Notes: generated by a model not told the origin, from the letters alone. Numbered from the stretch's first letter, positions 27,716 through 38,600 are shown. The stretch is 64,000 bases of DNA from Paraglaciecola sp. L3A3 (GCF_009796765.1 NZ_CP047023.1:4509501-4573500), one strand, 5' to 3'. Program-made: numbers and translations.

Positions 27716-30081
27716 AACAAGCCCATTTGCCTGCTGGTTATGTTTTCAAAAGACAGATCAATAAAAGGCAAAATGCCTTCGGCTATGGGTTGTATTTGTT
27801 TCTCAATATAATGTTCGTAGTCGATTAGGCTGGTTAAATATTCTATTGGCTCTGGGCCATTTATGGTCATGACATATTCAATCCAGCTTTTATCTTGATA
27901 TCTTAATGCCTTACCCAAACTGGCATTTTTTTCATCGGCTAAACGGGCAGCCCTTACATGGGGCGGGATGTTTTTCACGTACAAACTTAATTTACGGCGA
28001 ATCCGTTTACGGTAAACCAATAAGTCGTCTAACTTACCCAAACGGGTGTCGTTAATTAGATCACAAAGATAAGTTTCAACACTCTGCTGGGCAAAGACCA
28101 TTTGATAGAGCTTTAATTGAAAGGTTTTGGCAAGCGGTGTCCAGTCTGAGCGCACTGTTTCTAACCCTTTAAATATAAGTTGTTCACCGTCCTCGACTAC
28201 TTTTAGTCCGGCATAACGCTTTTTACTGCCGAGCTCAGAACCGCGAATAGTAGGCATTAAAAATTGACTAAAGTGGGTTTCGAATTCAATTTCTAAGTCA
28301 CTGTCTAATTGATGTTCTGTGGTGATTTTTTCAGTCCATTTTAGATTAATTTTTTTAGCAAGCTCATCCCCAATGGTTTGCACCTGTTGATTGGTAAACT
28401 CACCGTCTAACCAAACAAAGGTGGAATCGGTATCACCATAAATCACTTGATAACCCGCTTGTTCTATCCACAATGCCGTTTGTTGCATAATGTCGTGGCC
28501 ACGCATCGTAATAGAGCTGGCTAAGCGGGTATCGTAAAACGGACAGCCCCCCGACCCTAATACCCCGTAAAATGAGTTCATTAATATTTTAATCGCTTGG
28601 CTACGGGCGTCATCTCGTTTTAGTTTGGCTTGATCTCTTTGTTGCCACAGTGAAGTAATAATGTCCGGCAGAAAATGCTTGTCTCTACTAAATTTTGCGC
28701 CTTTAAAGCCCTGTATTGCATTGTCTGGAGTTTTCAGCCCTTCAACTAACCCTAGCGGATCAATTTTGAATGTACGAATAATAGATGGATATAGGCTCTT
28801 AAAATCTAGCACTAATACATGTTTATAAAGACCAGGCTTAGAACTCATCACATAGCCACCTGGGCTAGCTAAGCCGCCATCTTGAGGGCGATTAGGCGCG
28901 ACATATCCGGCACGATGTAATTTAGGTAAATATAAATTGATAAAGGCTGCCACCGAGCCACCCATCCGATCTAGCTCTAACCCAGTCAGTTGACTACGTA
29001 ACACTAAAAAATCCAGCACCTTAGTGTGAGCAAATATTTCTAACACTAAATCACAATCTTGCAGATTATATTTTGCTAGCTTGATTTTGTTATGGATAAA
29101 GTCGTATTGAATTTGCGCTAACCTATCGTCAACGCTCTCTGTGGCTTTACCTTTTCCCAGCAGACTTTGAGCAACATTTTCTAGGCTAAAACTATCGAAT
29201 TGATAAGTGGCGGTTTTTAAAGCATCAATGCCGTCAATCACCATGCGACCCGGTATAGACACAAATCCTAAATTACTTTCGTTGCGCGCATCACGCCAAC
29301 TTATTACTCGCTGTTCACGGCCTAAATTTAATGCAACATTGTGTAAAGCGGCGCGTTTGATCAATAACCGAAAATCAAAATTTACCACGTTCCAGCCAAT
29401 GATTAGATCAGGATCTTGCTGATTAAATTGTTGGATAAAGGTTTCTAATAAAGCTTTTTCATCTGCTATCCAAATAATCCAATCAGCGTCAGGTCCGGTT
29501 TTGAGCTCTGACTCTCCAATCATGATGACACATTTAAATGTATCGCTGGCTAAACCAATAGAATACAACTCTCCTTTTTCGCTACATTCTAAATCCACAG
29601 ACAACAGACTAAATTTAGGAATATATTGACTAGGTTTACACTGTAAATTGTCTAATTGTAAGTACTTGCTATCAGCATCTACATTATTACCTGTAAATTT
29701 CGCGCTACCATAAATAAAACGCTCCATTAAATAACGTTCGGGTAAACGAATGTCATCTTCAAAACCGACAACACCCGCTTGTTTCAATGATTGTTTGGCG
29801 AGATAAAAATGACTTTGTTTTTGAAAATAGATAGCCCCCACACTCACATGCTCAAATGTGCTGAGTGTCAAAGGTTTATAGGTAAAAACTAGATTAGCTT
29901 GGGTTAAGCGCTGGGTGACAATTTGTTGGTCATCCTGCTCAATAAAAAACACTAACTCTTGGGCAGGGCTAATACCTTTAGCCGGCCCTTGTTCGGTTAA
30001 AAACCAGAATTCTAGAAATGTTTGATGCTGATGTTCAAATGAATTAACGGTAAGAATAAAGCCTTCGGCAGTGCATCTCAT
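27712..30081 (-). CDS. polB: DNA polymerase II (family B)
   Basis: A 789-residue family-B polymerase of normal Pol II length. The 3'-5' exonuclease shows the DLE motif in SVDLECSEKGE (about 162) and NVVNFDFRLL. Polymerase motif A is DFKSLYPSIIRTF (about 425-437), motif B is in KILMNSFYGVLG and motif C is YGDTDST (about 546-552). Pol II works in replication restart and translesion bypass. The gene starts one base after the stop of the diguanylate cyclase, so it is translated from the same mRNA. No LexA-type CTGT-N8-ACAG box was seen before the upstream gene. Confidence 0.95.
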   Translation of the reverse strand: MRCTAEGFILTVNSFEHQHQTFLEFWFLTEQGPAKGISPAQELVFFIEQDDQQIVTQRLTQANLVFTYKPLTLSTFEHVSVGAIYFQKQSHFYLAKQSLKQAGVVGFEDDIRLPERYLMERFIYGSAKFTGNNVDADSKYLQLDNLQCKPSQYIPKFSLLSVDLECSEKGELYSIGLASDTFKCVIMIGESELKTGPDADWIIWIADEKALLETFIQQFNQQDPDLIIGWNVVNFDFRLLIKRAALHNVALNLGREQRVISWRDARNESNLGFVSIPGRMVIDGIDALKTATYQFDSFSLENVAQSLLGKGKATESVDDRLAQIQYDFIHNKIKLAKYNLQDCDLVLEIFAHTKVLDFLVLRSQLTGLELDRMGGSVAAFINLYLPKLHRAGYVAPNRPQDGGLASPGGYVMSSKPGLYKHVLVLDFKSLYPSIIRTFKIDPLGLVEGLKTPDNAIQGFKGAKFSRDKHFLPDIITSLWQQRDQAKLKRDDARSQAIKILMNSFYGVLGSGGCPFYDTRLASSITMRGHDIMQQTALWIEQAGYQVIYGDTDSTFVWLDGEFTNQQVQTIGDELAKKINLKWTEKITTEHQLDSDLEIEFETHFSQFLMPTIRGSELGSKKRYAGLKVVEDGEQLIFKGLETVRSDWTPLAKTFQLKLYQMVFAQQSVETYLCDLINDTRLGKLDDLLVYRKRIRRKLSLYVKNIPPHVRAARLADEKNASLGKALRYQDKSWIEYVMTINGPEPIEYLTSLIDYEHYIEKQIQPIAEGILPFIDLSFENITSRQMGLF

Positions 30082-30082
30082 A

Positions 30083-30928
30083 TTATTCGACTATCGAGCT
30101 TTCTCGCCTATCACCGACAACCACTTGATTTCGACCATTTTGTTTAGCTCTAAATAATGCTGTATCTGCTATATTCATGATATCTTCAACATTGTCACCT
30201 ACTTGAAACTGACATATACCTACTGAAATCGTGACATTTAGATCGGGCAAATTTATCTCAGCTGTCAGTTCTGTCATCTTAAGTCGTAAATTTTCCATCA
30301 CTTGATAAGCCCCTTCACTTTCAGTGCAAGGCAAGATAAATAAAAACTCTTCACCACCCAATCGGCCGACAAAATCAGCTTGCCGTAAATTTTCTTCGCA
30401 TGAGTTAGCAAACAACTTTAAGACTTTATCTCCAGTAAAATAACCATACTTATCATTCAGTTGTTTAAACCAATCTAAATCCAACAAAGCAATACTGAGC
30501 TGTGTTTTATAACTTTGGCTCTGCTCGAGTTCATTATCTAACTGCTGCAATATTTGACGCCTATTTGCCAAACCAGTTAGTTCATCTGTGCTGGTTAATA
30601 ATACCATCTCTCGTTTATATTTGACTCCTTTGTAGATGATTATCACTACCAAGGCACAAACACTAAAAGCTAGTAAGATTATAAGGAATAAGTGCATGTT
30701 CAGACTTTGCTGATTTTCTTGTAGTTGTTCTACTACCAGAACAGGTGTTTTGGCTATTTCTGTCGAATAACTAACAACTGATTGTTCAGCTTCAGTGATA
30801 TTTTTATTTGCTGTGTTGGCAAATAACAACGAACAATAAAGATTAAGAAATAAAGCGGCTAATACTAAGAAAAATTTTAATTTGTATTTTACTAGACAAG
30901 CTTTTAATTGGTATTCACTCAACAACAA
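30083..30928 (-). CDS. Membrane-bound diguanylate cyclase (GGDEF family)
   Basis: A 281-residue protein with two transmembrane helices (about 16-37 and 78-100) around a short periplasmic loop with no recognised sensor, then a complete GGDEF domain. The active-site motif is GGEEF (191-195), an accepted active variant. An inhibitory I-site RQAD (182-185) lies five residues before it. It should make cyclic di-GMP and be feedback-controlled. The likely start is a TTG with AGGG upstream; no ATG exists near the N-terminus. It is first in a two-gene unit with polB. Confidence 0.9.
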   Translation of the reverse strand: MLLSEYQLKACLVKYKLKFFLVLAALFLNLYCSLLFANTANKNITEAEQSVVSYSTEIAKTPVLVVEQLQENQQSLNMHLFLIILLAFSVCALVVIIIYKGVKYKREMVLLTSTDELTGLANRRQILQQLDNELEQSQSYKTQLSIALLDLDWFKQLNDKYGYFTGDKVLKLFANSCEENLRQADFVGRLGGEEFLFILPCTESEGAYQVMENLRLKMTELTAEINLPDLNVTISVGICQFQVGDNVEDIMNIADTALFRAKQNGRNQVVVGDRRESSIVE

Positions 30929-31008
30929 GATCCCTAAAAATAGATAATAAAAAAAGAATGCATAGATTTTACGCTAACTATGCATTGTATCATGAATATA
31001 TTTTTAGC

Positions 31009-32838
31009 TTAATTTTTAGTTATCACTGCCAACCAATCCTCTTGTACATCAAGTGGCGGCATGCCAAAGTTATTAGCCTCTGTTGATATTACAGTTACTG
31101 TTCCTTCGGCTAACTCGCCTCCTTCTCTGGGATTAAACCAAGCCACTTGATAGTTTCCAGCGGGTAAATTCAACTTGTTTTCTCCTGCTGCTTTAGCAAG
31201 GTAAATTAAGTAGGTTTTACCTTCTTCAGCTAAAACGTAATCATCATTTCTAACGGTTAGCTGATCATTCGGTTGCATATCAGCTAAGGAGTAAGACGTG
31301 AGTAACTGCTCGGCAATAGAAGTTTGTTGCCACATATTATGGCGAGTATGCCAATCTTCTGAATTTAGATCGTTATTAGGAAATTTATAACCAAAGTACC
31401 ATTCAGTGCCAGACGCCCCAGCCATCAAACTGCCCCATAGTACTTGTTGACGCAAAATATTATGCTGGGGATCATCTACATCTGGTTTTAGGCCATCATA
31501 CCAAATACCAATTTCATCCATGCTAACTTGAATATTATTACCTTTTTGCTGCGCCTTTTTACGCCACTTTAAAATGGCGTCGTGCACAGTTCCAGGCTTA
31601 TCCACTTGAAACGACAAGCCCATAATAGCGGTTTCTGATAACACTTCAGGCAAGGTTTCTTCTCTGTGATGTTCACTCGCATGGGTATGTAAATAAACAG
31701 GATGAGTGTAAGGATCGTTTTCTACAAAATAGCGCGCCATCGCTCTACGTTGTTCCGGCGTTTGACCAATAGGAGAGAAATCAACTGGGCCATTTTCTTC
31801 TCCTAAATTCCATATTAGCGCCAAGTGGTGAGCAAAACGAGCAATCAGCTCTTGGTAATATAATTGCCGATAAAAGCCTGTATCACCATCGTCCAACATA
31901 GTTTCATTTTCAGTTTCTTGGGTGACAATGTGTAGAGCCAGACCTTTTTTTTGCATGTGTTCGAACAATAGATTCCATTGCTCTAATTTGCTCACATCAA
32001 AGCGTTTTCTTTCATCATAATCTGTGTACGGCCACACATCTTTGCCATCCCCCCCAATATTCAGAGTTAAAAAGTACACGCTATTCATGCCCATGCTAGC
32101 TAAGTAATTAGTGGCACCGACAATGTTTTTACCTTTACCATTAGCCCAAGTGACGTCACCTTCTGACCAATCATTGGCGTGAGGTGCATACATATGTAAT
32201 TTATCTGCCTGAGGTGCGTCCTCGTGTTGATGATTTAAGTCACCACGGTAAGTATCATCAAAATCTACATAGCCTAAAAAATTTTCAGGGCTATTAGTAC
32301 CGACTTTTAACCAAGGTTTATCCTGCTCTGTAAAACCCAAATAACGACCTTTCCCCACTAATTTACCTTTAGCTCTAAAATCACGTCCCTCTTTATCAGA
32401 AGGGACCACAATAAACTGGCCAGAGTCATTCGCTAATGGTTGTAATTGCCCTATATCTAATGACCGACTAACTGCAACTTTATCCCCCGTATGTAAATAG
32501 GCTTGATACTGCCAATCACCTAACTGATCTGGGGAAAATCTGACTTGCCAAACTGAGCCGCTATCAGCACTGGTATTGGCGGCATCACCGTCAGCTGCAT
32601 AAAAGCCGCGAACCAAATAACTTTTATCTTTGTGACTAAAACGAACCAACAAACGGCTGTTAGTAAATGGATTAACTTCGGCATCTTCGCTGGTTGTTTG
32701 ACCATTAAATGACATAGATACTGTATGCCACTGCTGGTAAATAGGTATGGCTTGACTGTTAGCCTTATTTGTATCACAGGAAATTAACACTAGTGATACG
32801 AGGATTAATATGGCCAAACTACTAATGCTTTTTTTCAT
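31009..32838 (-). CDS. DUF5060-type glycoside hydrolase lipoprotein
   Basis: A 609-residue lipoprotein (lipobox LISC, Cys21). An N-terminal beta-sandwich of DUF5060 type (about 35-140, WQVRFSPDQLGDWQYQAYL in the middle) precedes a TIM-barrel with ALIWNLGEENGP (candidate acid/base Glu near 346) and IQVSMDEIGIWYDG (candidate nucleophile Glu), the spacing of clan GH-A glycosidases. A short C-terminal beta domain (LPAGNYQVAWFNPREGGE) resembles the putative collagen-binding domains often annotated in such proteins. The substrate is unknown; the xylanase and TonB receptor upstream suggest side-chain or backbone cleavage of hemicellulose or an algal glycan. Confidence 0.75.
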   Translation of the reverse strand: MKKSISSLAILILVSLVLISCDTNKANSQAIPIYQQWHTVSMSFNGQTTSEDAEVNPFTNSRLLVRFSHKDKSYLVRGFYAADGDAANTSADSGSVWQVRFSPDQLGDWQYQAYLHTGDKVAVSRSLDIGQLQPLANDSGQFIVVPSDKEGRDFRAKGKLVGKGRYLGFTEQDKPWLKVGTNSPENFLGYVDFDDTYRGDLNHQHEDAPQADKLHMYAPHANDWSEGDVTWANGKGKNIVGATNYLASMGMNSVYFLTLNIGGDGKDVWPYTDYDERKRFDVSKLEQWNLLFEHMQKKGLALHIVTQETENETMLDDGDTGFYRQLYYQELIARFAHHLALIWNLGEENGPVDFSPIGQTPEQRRAMARYFVENDPYTHPVYLHTHASEHHREETLPEVLSETAIMGLSFQVDKPGTVHDAILKWRKKAQQKGNNIQVSMDEIGIWYDGLKPDVDDPQHNILRQQVLWGSLMAGASGTEWYFGYKFPNNDLNSEDWHTRHNMWQQTSIAEQLLTSYSLADMQPNDQLTVRNDDYVLAEEGKTYLIYLAKAAGENKLNLPAGNYQVAWFNPREGGELAEGTVTVISTEANNFGMPPLDVQEDWLAVITKN

Positions 32839-32979
32839 AATTTCATTCCAAACTATTAATTATTCTTATTGTTAAAATGAACACGTTGCATTCATATCCT
32901 ATTTACCAATTCTATGATGCTTTCATAAAGAAGCCCACTTTATGTCAGAGTATTTCAGAGGAACAGACCAAAACCAGAA

Positions 32980-32999
32980 GGGAGAGGTTAACCTCTCCC
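32980..32999. terminator. Palindromic hairpin GGGAGAGGTTAACCTCTCCC, copy 1
   Basis: A perfect 20-bp palindrome followed by six T's on the plus strand. It is nearly the same hairpin as at 35547 and sits in the same place relative to receptor 3'-end sequence, so it belongs to a duplicated segment. The gap 32839-33269 otherwise holds the receptor relic, the xylanase terminator and the promoter region of the DUF5060 gene. Confidence 0.7.
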
Positions 33000-33033
33000 T
33001 TTTTTAAGTAAATATGCTTAAGAAAAGCTCAAG

Positions 33034-33090
33034 TTAGAATTTGTAACTTAGGCATACTTACATACGATGGTCCTTCAATAAGCTAAAAGG
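33034..33090 (-). pseudogene. Relic of a TonB-dependent receptor 3' end
   Basis: On the minus strand this reads FSLLKDHRM, an in-frame stop, then VCLSYKF and the stop codon. The intact receptor at 35602 ends SSFLNDRRVQVGLSYKF. Nucleotide similarity continues past the stop into ATATGCTTAAGAA and the shared palindromic terminator. Only about 60 bp of coding sequence survives. Confidence 0.75.
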
Positions 33091-33158
33091 TTAATATTTC
33101 CTAATAATGCATTGGCTTTATGAATTGTCAGCGTTTAACGACTAAATTTAGAGCTAAA

Positions 33159-33192
33159 AAAAGAGCTAAAAGATAAATCTGTTAGCTCTTTT
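33159..33192 (-). terminator. Terminator of the xylanase gene
   Basis: An 11-bp stem (AAAAGAGCTAA / TTAGCTCTTTT) with a 12-nt loop, followed on the minus strand by a run of T's, starting 77 bp after the xylanase stop. Confidence 0.8.
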
Positions 33193-33269
33193 CATTAATA
33201 GCATTTAACTATAATTTAACATTAAAGTAGATATAAATCCTTAATGAATAATCATAGTTAATATTTATA

Positions 33270-35429
33270 TTATTCCGCCAATGTTACCGAAATATCATCA
33301 ACATAAAAATCAACTGTGGTTTCACTTGCTTCAACATAAAGGTTAGCAGAATTTGCTACCGTTGTTATCGTATGGGTATAAGTACCTGTTAGTTCCACCC
33401 AATCACCTGCAGTTACTGTTACCGGGGCCGTCATTTCAAGGTATTCAGTGGTACCGTCACCTGCACCGTGATTGATTTCTAACGTTAGCTTCATGTTAGG
33501 TGTAACTGTACTAGCATCATCAGATAACTTAACCCATGCAGCAACGTTATAACTTTCATCCGCTGTGAATAAGCCTACTACACTTTTTGATATACCTTGC
33601 CAATTAGCCGTCCGTCCTACAACTAAAGCGCTATTATTACCTGCGTGTGCTTCGGTAGTTTCTAATGTTACTGTTGCATCTCCTCGCGGTCCCCATGCAC
33701 CAATACCATCTTCAAAATCACCATCAACTATAAGTTCAGCTGGACCCATAGGCTCTTCAACAACAGGCGTAGACGGTACTATAGAAATATCATCAACATA
33801 AAAATCAACTGTGGTTTCACTTGCTTCAACATAAAGGTTAGCAGAGTTTGCTACAGTTGATATCGTATGCGTATAAGTACCTGTTAGTTCTACCCAATCA
33901 CCTGCAGTTACTGTTACCGGAGCCGTCATTTCAAGGTATTCAGTGGTACCGTCACCTGCACCGTGATTGATTTCTAACGTTAGCTTCATGTTAGGTGTAA
34001 CTGTACTAGCATCATCAGATAACTTAACCCATGCAGAAACATTATAACTTTCATCCACGGTGAATAAGTCTACAACACTTTTTGATACACCTTGCCAAGT
34101 AGCCGTGCGTCCTGCAACTAAAGCACTATTATTACCAGTGTGTGCTTCGGTGGTTTCTAACGTTACTGTTGCATCTCCTCGTGGTTCCCATGAATCAAGA
34201 TCAGTTTCAAAACCTGTATTAAAGAATGCTGCAGGTGTTTCTGTATCATCAGGATTAACAAGGTTTGCAGCTTCTAATGCGTCAGCGAAACCTTGTAAAG
34301 AAGGTTTAGGCGTAAAATCATCATTAAACAATAATGGCCATTCTACTGTAGGTGCAGGAAAGTTTTGTAACCAACTATCTCCATCATTAGTTCCCCAAAC
34401 AGTAATACCGCCACGTTGATCTTCAGGAACAATGTCTAAGTATGCTTGGACAATATCAAAATAATATTGCTTTTGCACTTCAGCTCTAGCAGCTGTAAAA
34501 GTAGTTAAAGCTGCACCACCTTCATTGTTCATACGCACATCAAGTTCGGTGATTTTCAGTTTGATTTTTGGGCGAATATCTACCACTTTCTGAAATTGGG
34601 CTCTGATTGTCGAAATATCAGGGCTATTAACTGTAATATGAGATTGGAAGCCTATTCCATCAATAGGTACGCCATCAGCTTGCATATCATTGACCATATT
34701 AATAACACCATCTAATTTATCATTATTCCAAATCAGATTATAATCGTTGTAGTATAAATCTACATCAGCATCAGCAGCTCGAGCGGCAGTAAAGGCTTTC
34801 GGTATAAATGACTCTCCTATATTTGTATACCATACAGAATCATCACCTGCAGCCGAGCCTCTATATGTGCCATCTTCATTGAATGCTTCATTAACAACAT
34901 CCCACGTTTCAAGCCGACCAGCGTATCGTGTTGCGATTGTTGTTACATGATTTTCCATCATGGCAACCCAAGCATTTGTGTCTCCGGAAAAATTTCTCAT
35001 CCAATCAGGTATTTGACTATGCCAAACTAATACATGGCCATGCACAGTTAAATTATTAGCGTCAGCAAAGCTAAGTAATGCATCGGCTTTAGTAAAGTTA
35101 AAAGTAGTTTCAGATGGGTGCATAGCATCCATTTTCATATCGTTTTCAGACGATAGTTGGCTAAAGTGCTGTATTACAACGTCTTGATGTGCAGTATCAC
35201 TTAATAGACTCTCTGGCACCGCAACGCCTATTGGAAAGTTTGCCAATGCTTTTAAACTGGTCACAGTAACGTCAGAAAATTCTTCTGGCACTTCAGGATC
35301 TGGATCTTCAGGCACTGAAGATTCGTTATCTGGAAACTCTACATCTTTTGGATGTTCCTCTATCCCACATGCTGCCAATAATGACATGATTGTCACTATA
35401 CTTGCCGAACGAATTAATAATTTTTTCAT
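33270..35429 (-). CDS. GH10 endo-1,4-beta-xylanase with two CBM4/9-like modules, lipoprotein
   Basis: A 719-residue lipoprotein (lipobox LLAAC, Cys21) with an acidic Pro-rich linker, then a GH10 domain (about 65-390). The acid/base is Glu181 (WDVVNEAF) and the nucleophile Glu295 (ITELDVR); HGHVLVWHSQIPDW and WGTNDGDSWL are further GH10 motifs. Two jelly-roll carbohydrate-binding modules follow (about 406-550 and 568-716), nearly identical to each other. It should cut xylan backbones at the cell surface or in the periplasm. AGAGGA precedes the ATG. It is downstream of the TonB receptor in the same direction, with the receptor terminator between them. Confidence 0.95.
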   Translation of the reverse strand: MKKLLIRSASIVTIMSLLAACGIEEHPKDVEFPDNESSVPEDPDPEVPEEFSDVTVTSLKALANFPIGVAVPESLLSDTAHQDVVIQHFSQLSSENDMKMDAMHPSETTFNFTKADALLSFADANNLTVHGHVLVWHSQIPDWMRNFSGDTNAWVAMMENHVTTIATRYAGRLETWDVVNEAFNEDGTYRGSAAGDDSVWYTNIGESFIPKAFTAARAADADVDLYYNDYNLIWNNDKLDGVINMVNDMQADGVPIDGIGFQSHITVNSPDISTIRAQFQKVVDIRPKIKLKITELDVRMNNEGGAALTTFTAARAEVQKQYYFDIVQAYLDIVPEDQRGGITVWGTNDGDSWLQNFPAPTVEWPLLFNDDFTPKPSLQGFADALEAANLVNPDDTETPAAFFNTGFETDLDSWEPRGDATVTLETTEAHTGNNSALVAGRTATWQGVSKSVVDLFTVDESYNVSAWVKLSDDASTVTPNMKLTLEINHGAGDGTTEYLEMTAPVTVTAGDWVELTGTYTHTISTVANSANLYVEASETTVDFYVDDISIVPSTPVVEEPMGPAELIVDGDFEDGIGAWGPRGDATVTLETTEAHAGNNSALVVGRTANWQGISKSVVGLFTADESYNVAAWVKLSDDASTVTPNMKLTLEINHGAGDGTTEYLEMTAPVTVTAGDWVELTGTYTHTITTVANSANLYVEASETTVDFYVDDISVTLAE
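33282..33728 (-). repeat. CBM-coding direct repeat, distal copy
   Basis: Nearly identical at DNA level to 33780-34214, with only scattered substitutions. Encodes the second carbohydrate-binding module of the xylanase. Confidence 0.85.
33780..34214 (-). repeat. CBM-coding direct repeat, proximal copy
   Basis: Encodes the first carbohydrate-binding module; the two copies are separated by a linker (VPSTPVVEEPMGPAE) of about 17 residues. Confidence 0.85.
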
Positions 35430-35546
35430 TTTACTTTTCCTCTTAAGTTAGCAAGAAAATCGGTCGTTAAATACGAAATTCCATTTAGTTGACTTCATTT
35501 TTACTAGTAGAAAATACGTGAGTTAATGAACTAACTAAAACAAAAA

Positions 35547-35566
35547 GGAAGAGGTTAACCTCTCCC
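35547..35566 (-). terminator. Terminator of TonB receptor 1 (hairpin copy 2)
   Basis: Near-perfect palindrome GGAAGAGGTTAACCTCTCCC. On the minus strand it is followed by a T-rich tail and lies 36 bp after the receptor stop, which separates the receptor from the xylanase transcript. Confidence 0.75.
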
Positions 35567-35601
35567 TTTATTACTAAAAATATGCTTAAGAACAACTCAG
35601 G

Positions 35602-38600
35602 TTAGAATTTGTAACTTAGGCCTACTTGCACACGACGATCATTCAAGAAGCTAGAGCGTTGGTAACGTGTACCCGCTTCGTCAACCTGCGTTTCTGACTG
35701 GTTCTTCTCATCGGTGATGTTGGCAATTAAGAAATTCGCCGTTAGATGGTCAGTAAAGTGATATCTAACAGACGCATCCAAAAATCCAGTGGGTTTTTGG
35801 AAAACGGGGTTACCCGTGACAAAGTCTCGATATGAATTCAGATACTCTGAACGATAGTTATAAATTAAACGCACTTCTAACGCATCATCTTGATAAATAC
35901 CAATTAGGTTACCTGTGTGCTCTGATTGCCCAAGCAGATTATCTAAACCGAAACGGAAAGTAGTATCAGCCGAATCAGGTACTCCATCGTCATCAGCATC
36001 TAGAAACTGTGGCGGTGGTGTTGCCGACGCGTCAACAAAAGTGTAGTTAGCTTGAATACCCAAATTTGACCAAATGCCCGGTAACTCAGTAAAGAAATCT
36101 TGATAAGCGATTTCAAAACCTGAAATTTCGGCTTCGGCTAAATTAAGTTGACCGTTAAAGTTAACATTAACTTGTGTGTTGTCTAAGGTAATACTACCAA
36201 CTGGTTTAACACCATATTGCACTATGTTTTTAATATCTTTTTTAAACACACCAAAAGTAACAAAGCCAGTTTCGAAGTACCATTCATATGAAATATCAAA
36301 ACTGTTCGCTGTAGTGGCTACAAGGTCTGGATTACCGCCATTTATGCGGATGTTTGATAAGGTGCCATTTACTAAACCACGAGGAGTAAAATTACTCGGG
36401 TCAGTGGGATCATAATCCGGGTCAGAGGGATCAATATTCACGAAACGTTCAACACTCGTTTTGGCACTTATTGACTGAGTGGCATTAAGGTCTGACATGT
36501 TTGGACGAGTCACACCTTTACTTGCACCAAAACGGATGAGCATATCGTCGTTAAGGTTCAATTTAATATTTAATGAAGGTAACCAATGCTCATCTTTTAC
36601 GTCAACTCTTCGAACAGAGTTTGCTGTTTGTAAATATGCTTCTGTTTCAGGCAAAAAGTCATTTATTTCATCTGTAGCTTCCACTTCTGTTGGGTAAGGT
36701 AGAGTAAACTCCTCTCCATCTATCTCGAAAGTATAGTCAACCTCCTGTTCATCTACGCCGAATTCGTTATAGCTGAGCACCCCATTTGAACCCAATGTGT
36801 TTTTAACATAACGTAAACCTACATTACCTTCTAGCCACATCCCATTATCAAATTCTTGCGCAAATTTGACCATGGCATACAAATTAATGGTCTCTTCAAC
36901 AACATCTGAAATACCGCTTGGCTGATAAATTTTAGTATAGTTACCATCGTCTGTGCGACGCAGTTGGTCCGCATTAGCTGGATCCGCAGGGTTAAGATCA
37001 GTAGTAGCGAATGGCGAATAGAATGATGTTTCGAAATCAGGCTCAGCCTGTAAGTAATCATAAAATAACTCTGGATTACGCAACAAGTCAGCACTGGCAT
37101 AAAGTAGTGTGGTATTTTCACCACCTACTACACCACCACGGAAGAAATCACTAAAATCCACTTCATCGTAAATATTTTTATCTAACGAATTTAAAGGCGC
37201 TACGCCCCCGCCCCATAATGGAGTGACGCCTTTCCAGTTGCCACCAGCTTCTTTGTTGATTTGTTCACGTTCAGAGTAGCGTGCGCCCATTTTAACAGAC
37301 TGAAACCAACCGTCTGAGTTGTCAAATTCATATTCAACGTCAAGCTTGGCTGCATGTAAATCGCCTTCGCCTTCACGGAATGAGTCGTTTGCAAAACCAA
37401 CATAAGAACCAGCAGGATCTGCCGGACTAGTAGGCGCTTCATACGGAACTTGAACCGTGCCACTGTCTTGGCGGTTACCCGCAGCTATGTTAGTACGCGG
37501 ATCAACAGAAAATTCTAAATATGGGTTATCTAAATCTGGACGAGAAAACACGTTTAAGAATGTATTTACACCAATCCATTGTTCTTCAAAAGACGCTTCG
37601 GCCGTTGTTTTATGAGCATCAAATTCAACAGTCAATTGATCACTAGCACGCCATTTTATGTTAACACTGACATCATCGGTTTTTGAATATTCTTGCTTAC
37701 CTATGCCTAGATTCGACACACGCAATCCGTACGCGCCAGCCCAGCTTCTAAAATCATCTGTTATCAGCCCTTCTTCCATTAAACCACCTGAAACAGGGAT
37801 TAGCTCGTCACATTCACCAGCAGGTACTTCGTTGCTGCCATTACATTTGGGGATACCGTCTGAGGTAAATGGCGATACAACTAAATCACTAACCTCTACC
37901 CCTCCTGATCTCACCGTTTCTGCGTCAGCATACCACTCAGAGGTGCGTTCAAGACCATTGGTTTCATTTTCTACGGTTACGTATTTAACTAATACTTCAA
38001 CGTTATCGTCAGCACTGCGCCATTGCCCAGCAAGGTAGTAACTCTCTCTTTCGCGATCAACTTCGTTGGTACGTAAATTAAAACCAGGTGTCAGGGCAAC
38101 AGTGCCTACAGGATCACTTACCTCTTGCCCCTCAGCAAAGCTCTCGGCCGGTACATTATCACGAGGAACAACCATTCCTGCTTGGTAACCATTGATGTCT
38201 GACTGTAATTGAGATGAAGAAAATGAGCCTACAAATCCAAATCTGCCGTTATCAGAGGTAAAGTTTTTGCCAAACACACCGCTATATGTTGGGCTGTATT
38301 CTTCCCGTATATCAGTGTAAACAGTATCAACAGAAATTTGTGCTATACCGTCTTCATTATCAAAAGGAGCAAGTGTTTGTAGGTTAATTGTTCCACCAAT
38401 ACCACCTTCTATAAGGTCGGCTTGTTGGTTTTTGAAAACATCAACACGGCCGATAAGTTGTGGAGGTACAGCAGACCAATCTAACGCTCTGCCACCATTT
38501 GCTGAAAACGCATCCCGTCCATTAAATTCTGAACGAATAAATCCAAGACCGCGAATTAAGTTGCCTGAACCTTCAGGAGAAGGAAAGTCGCCAGCTGTTC

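Noticed and set aside
30929..31008. LexA box controlling polB
   Set aside because: No CTGT-N8-ACAG type palindrome was found upstream of the cyclase-polB unit.
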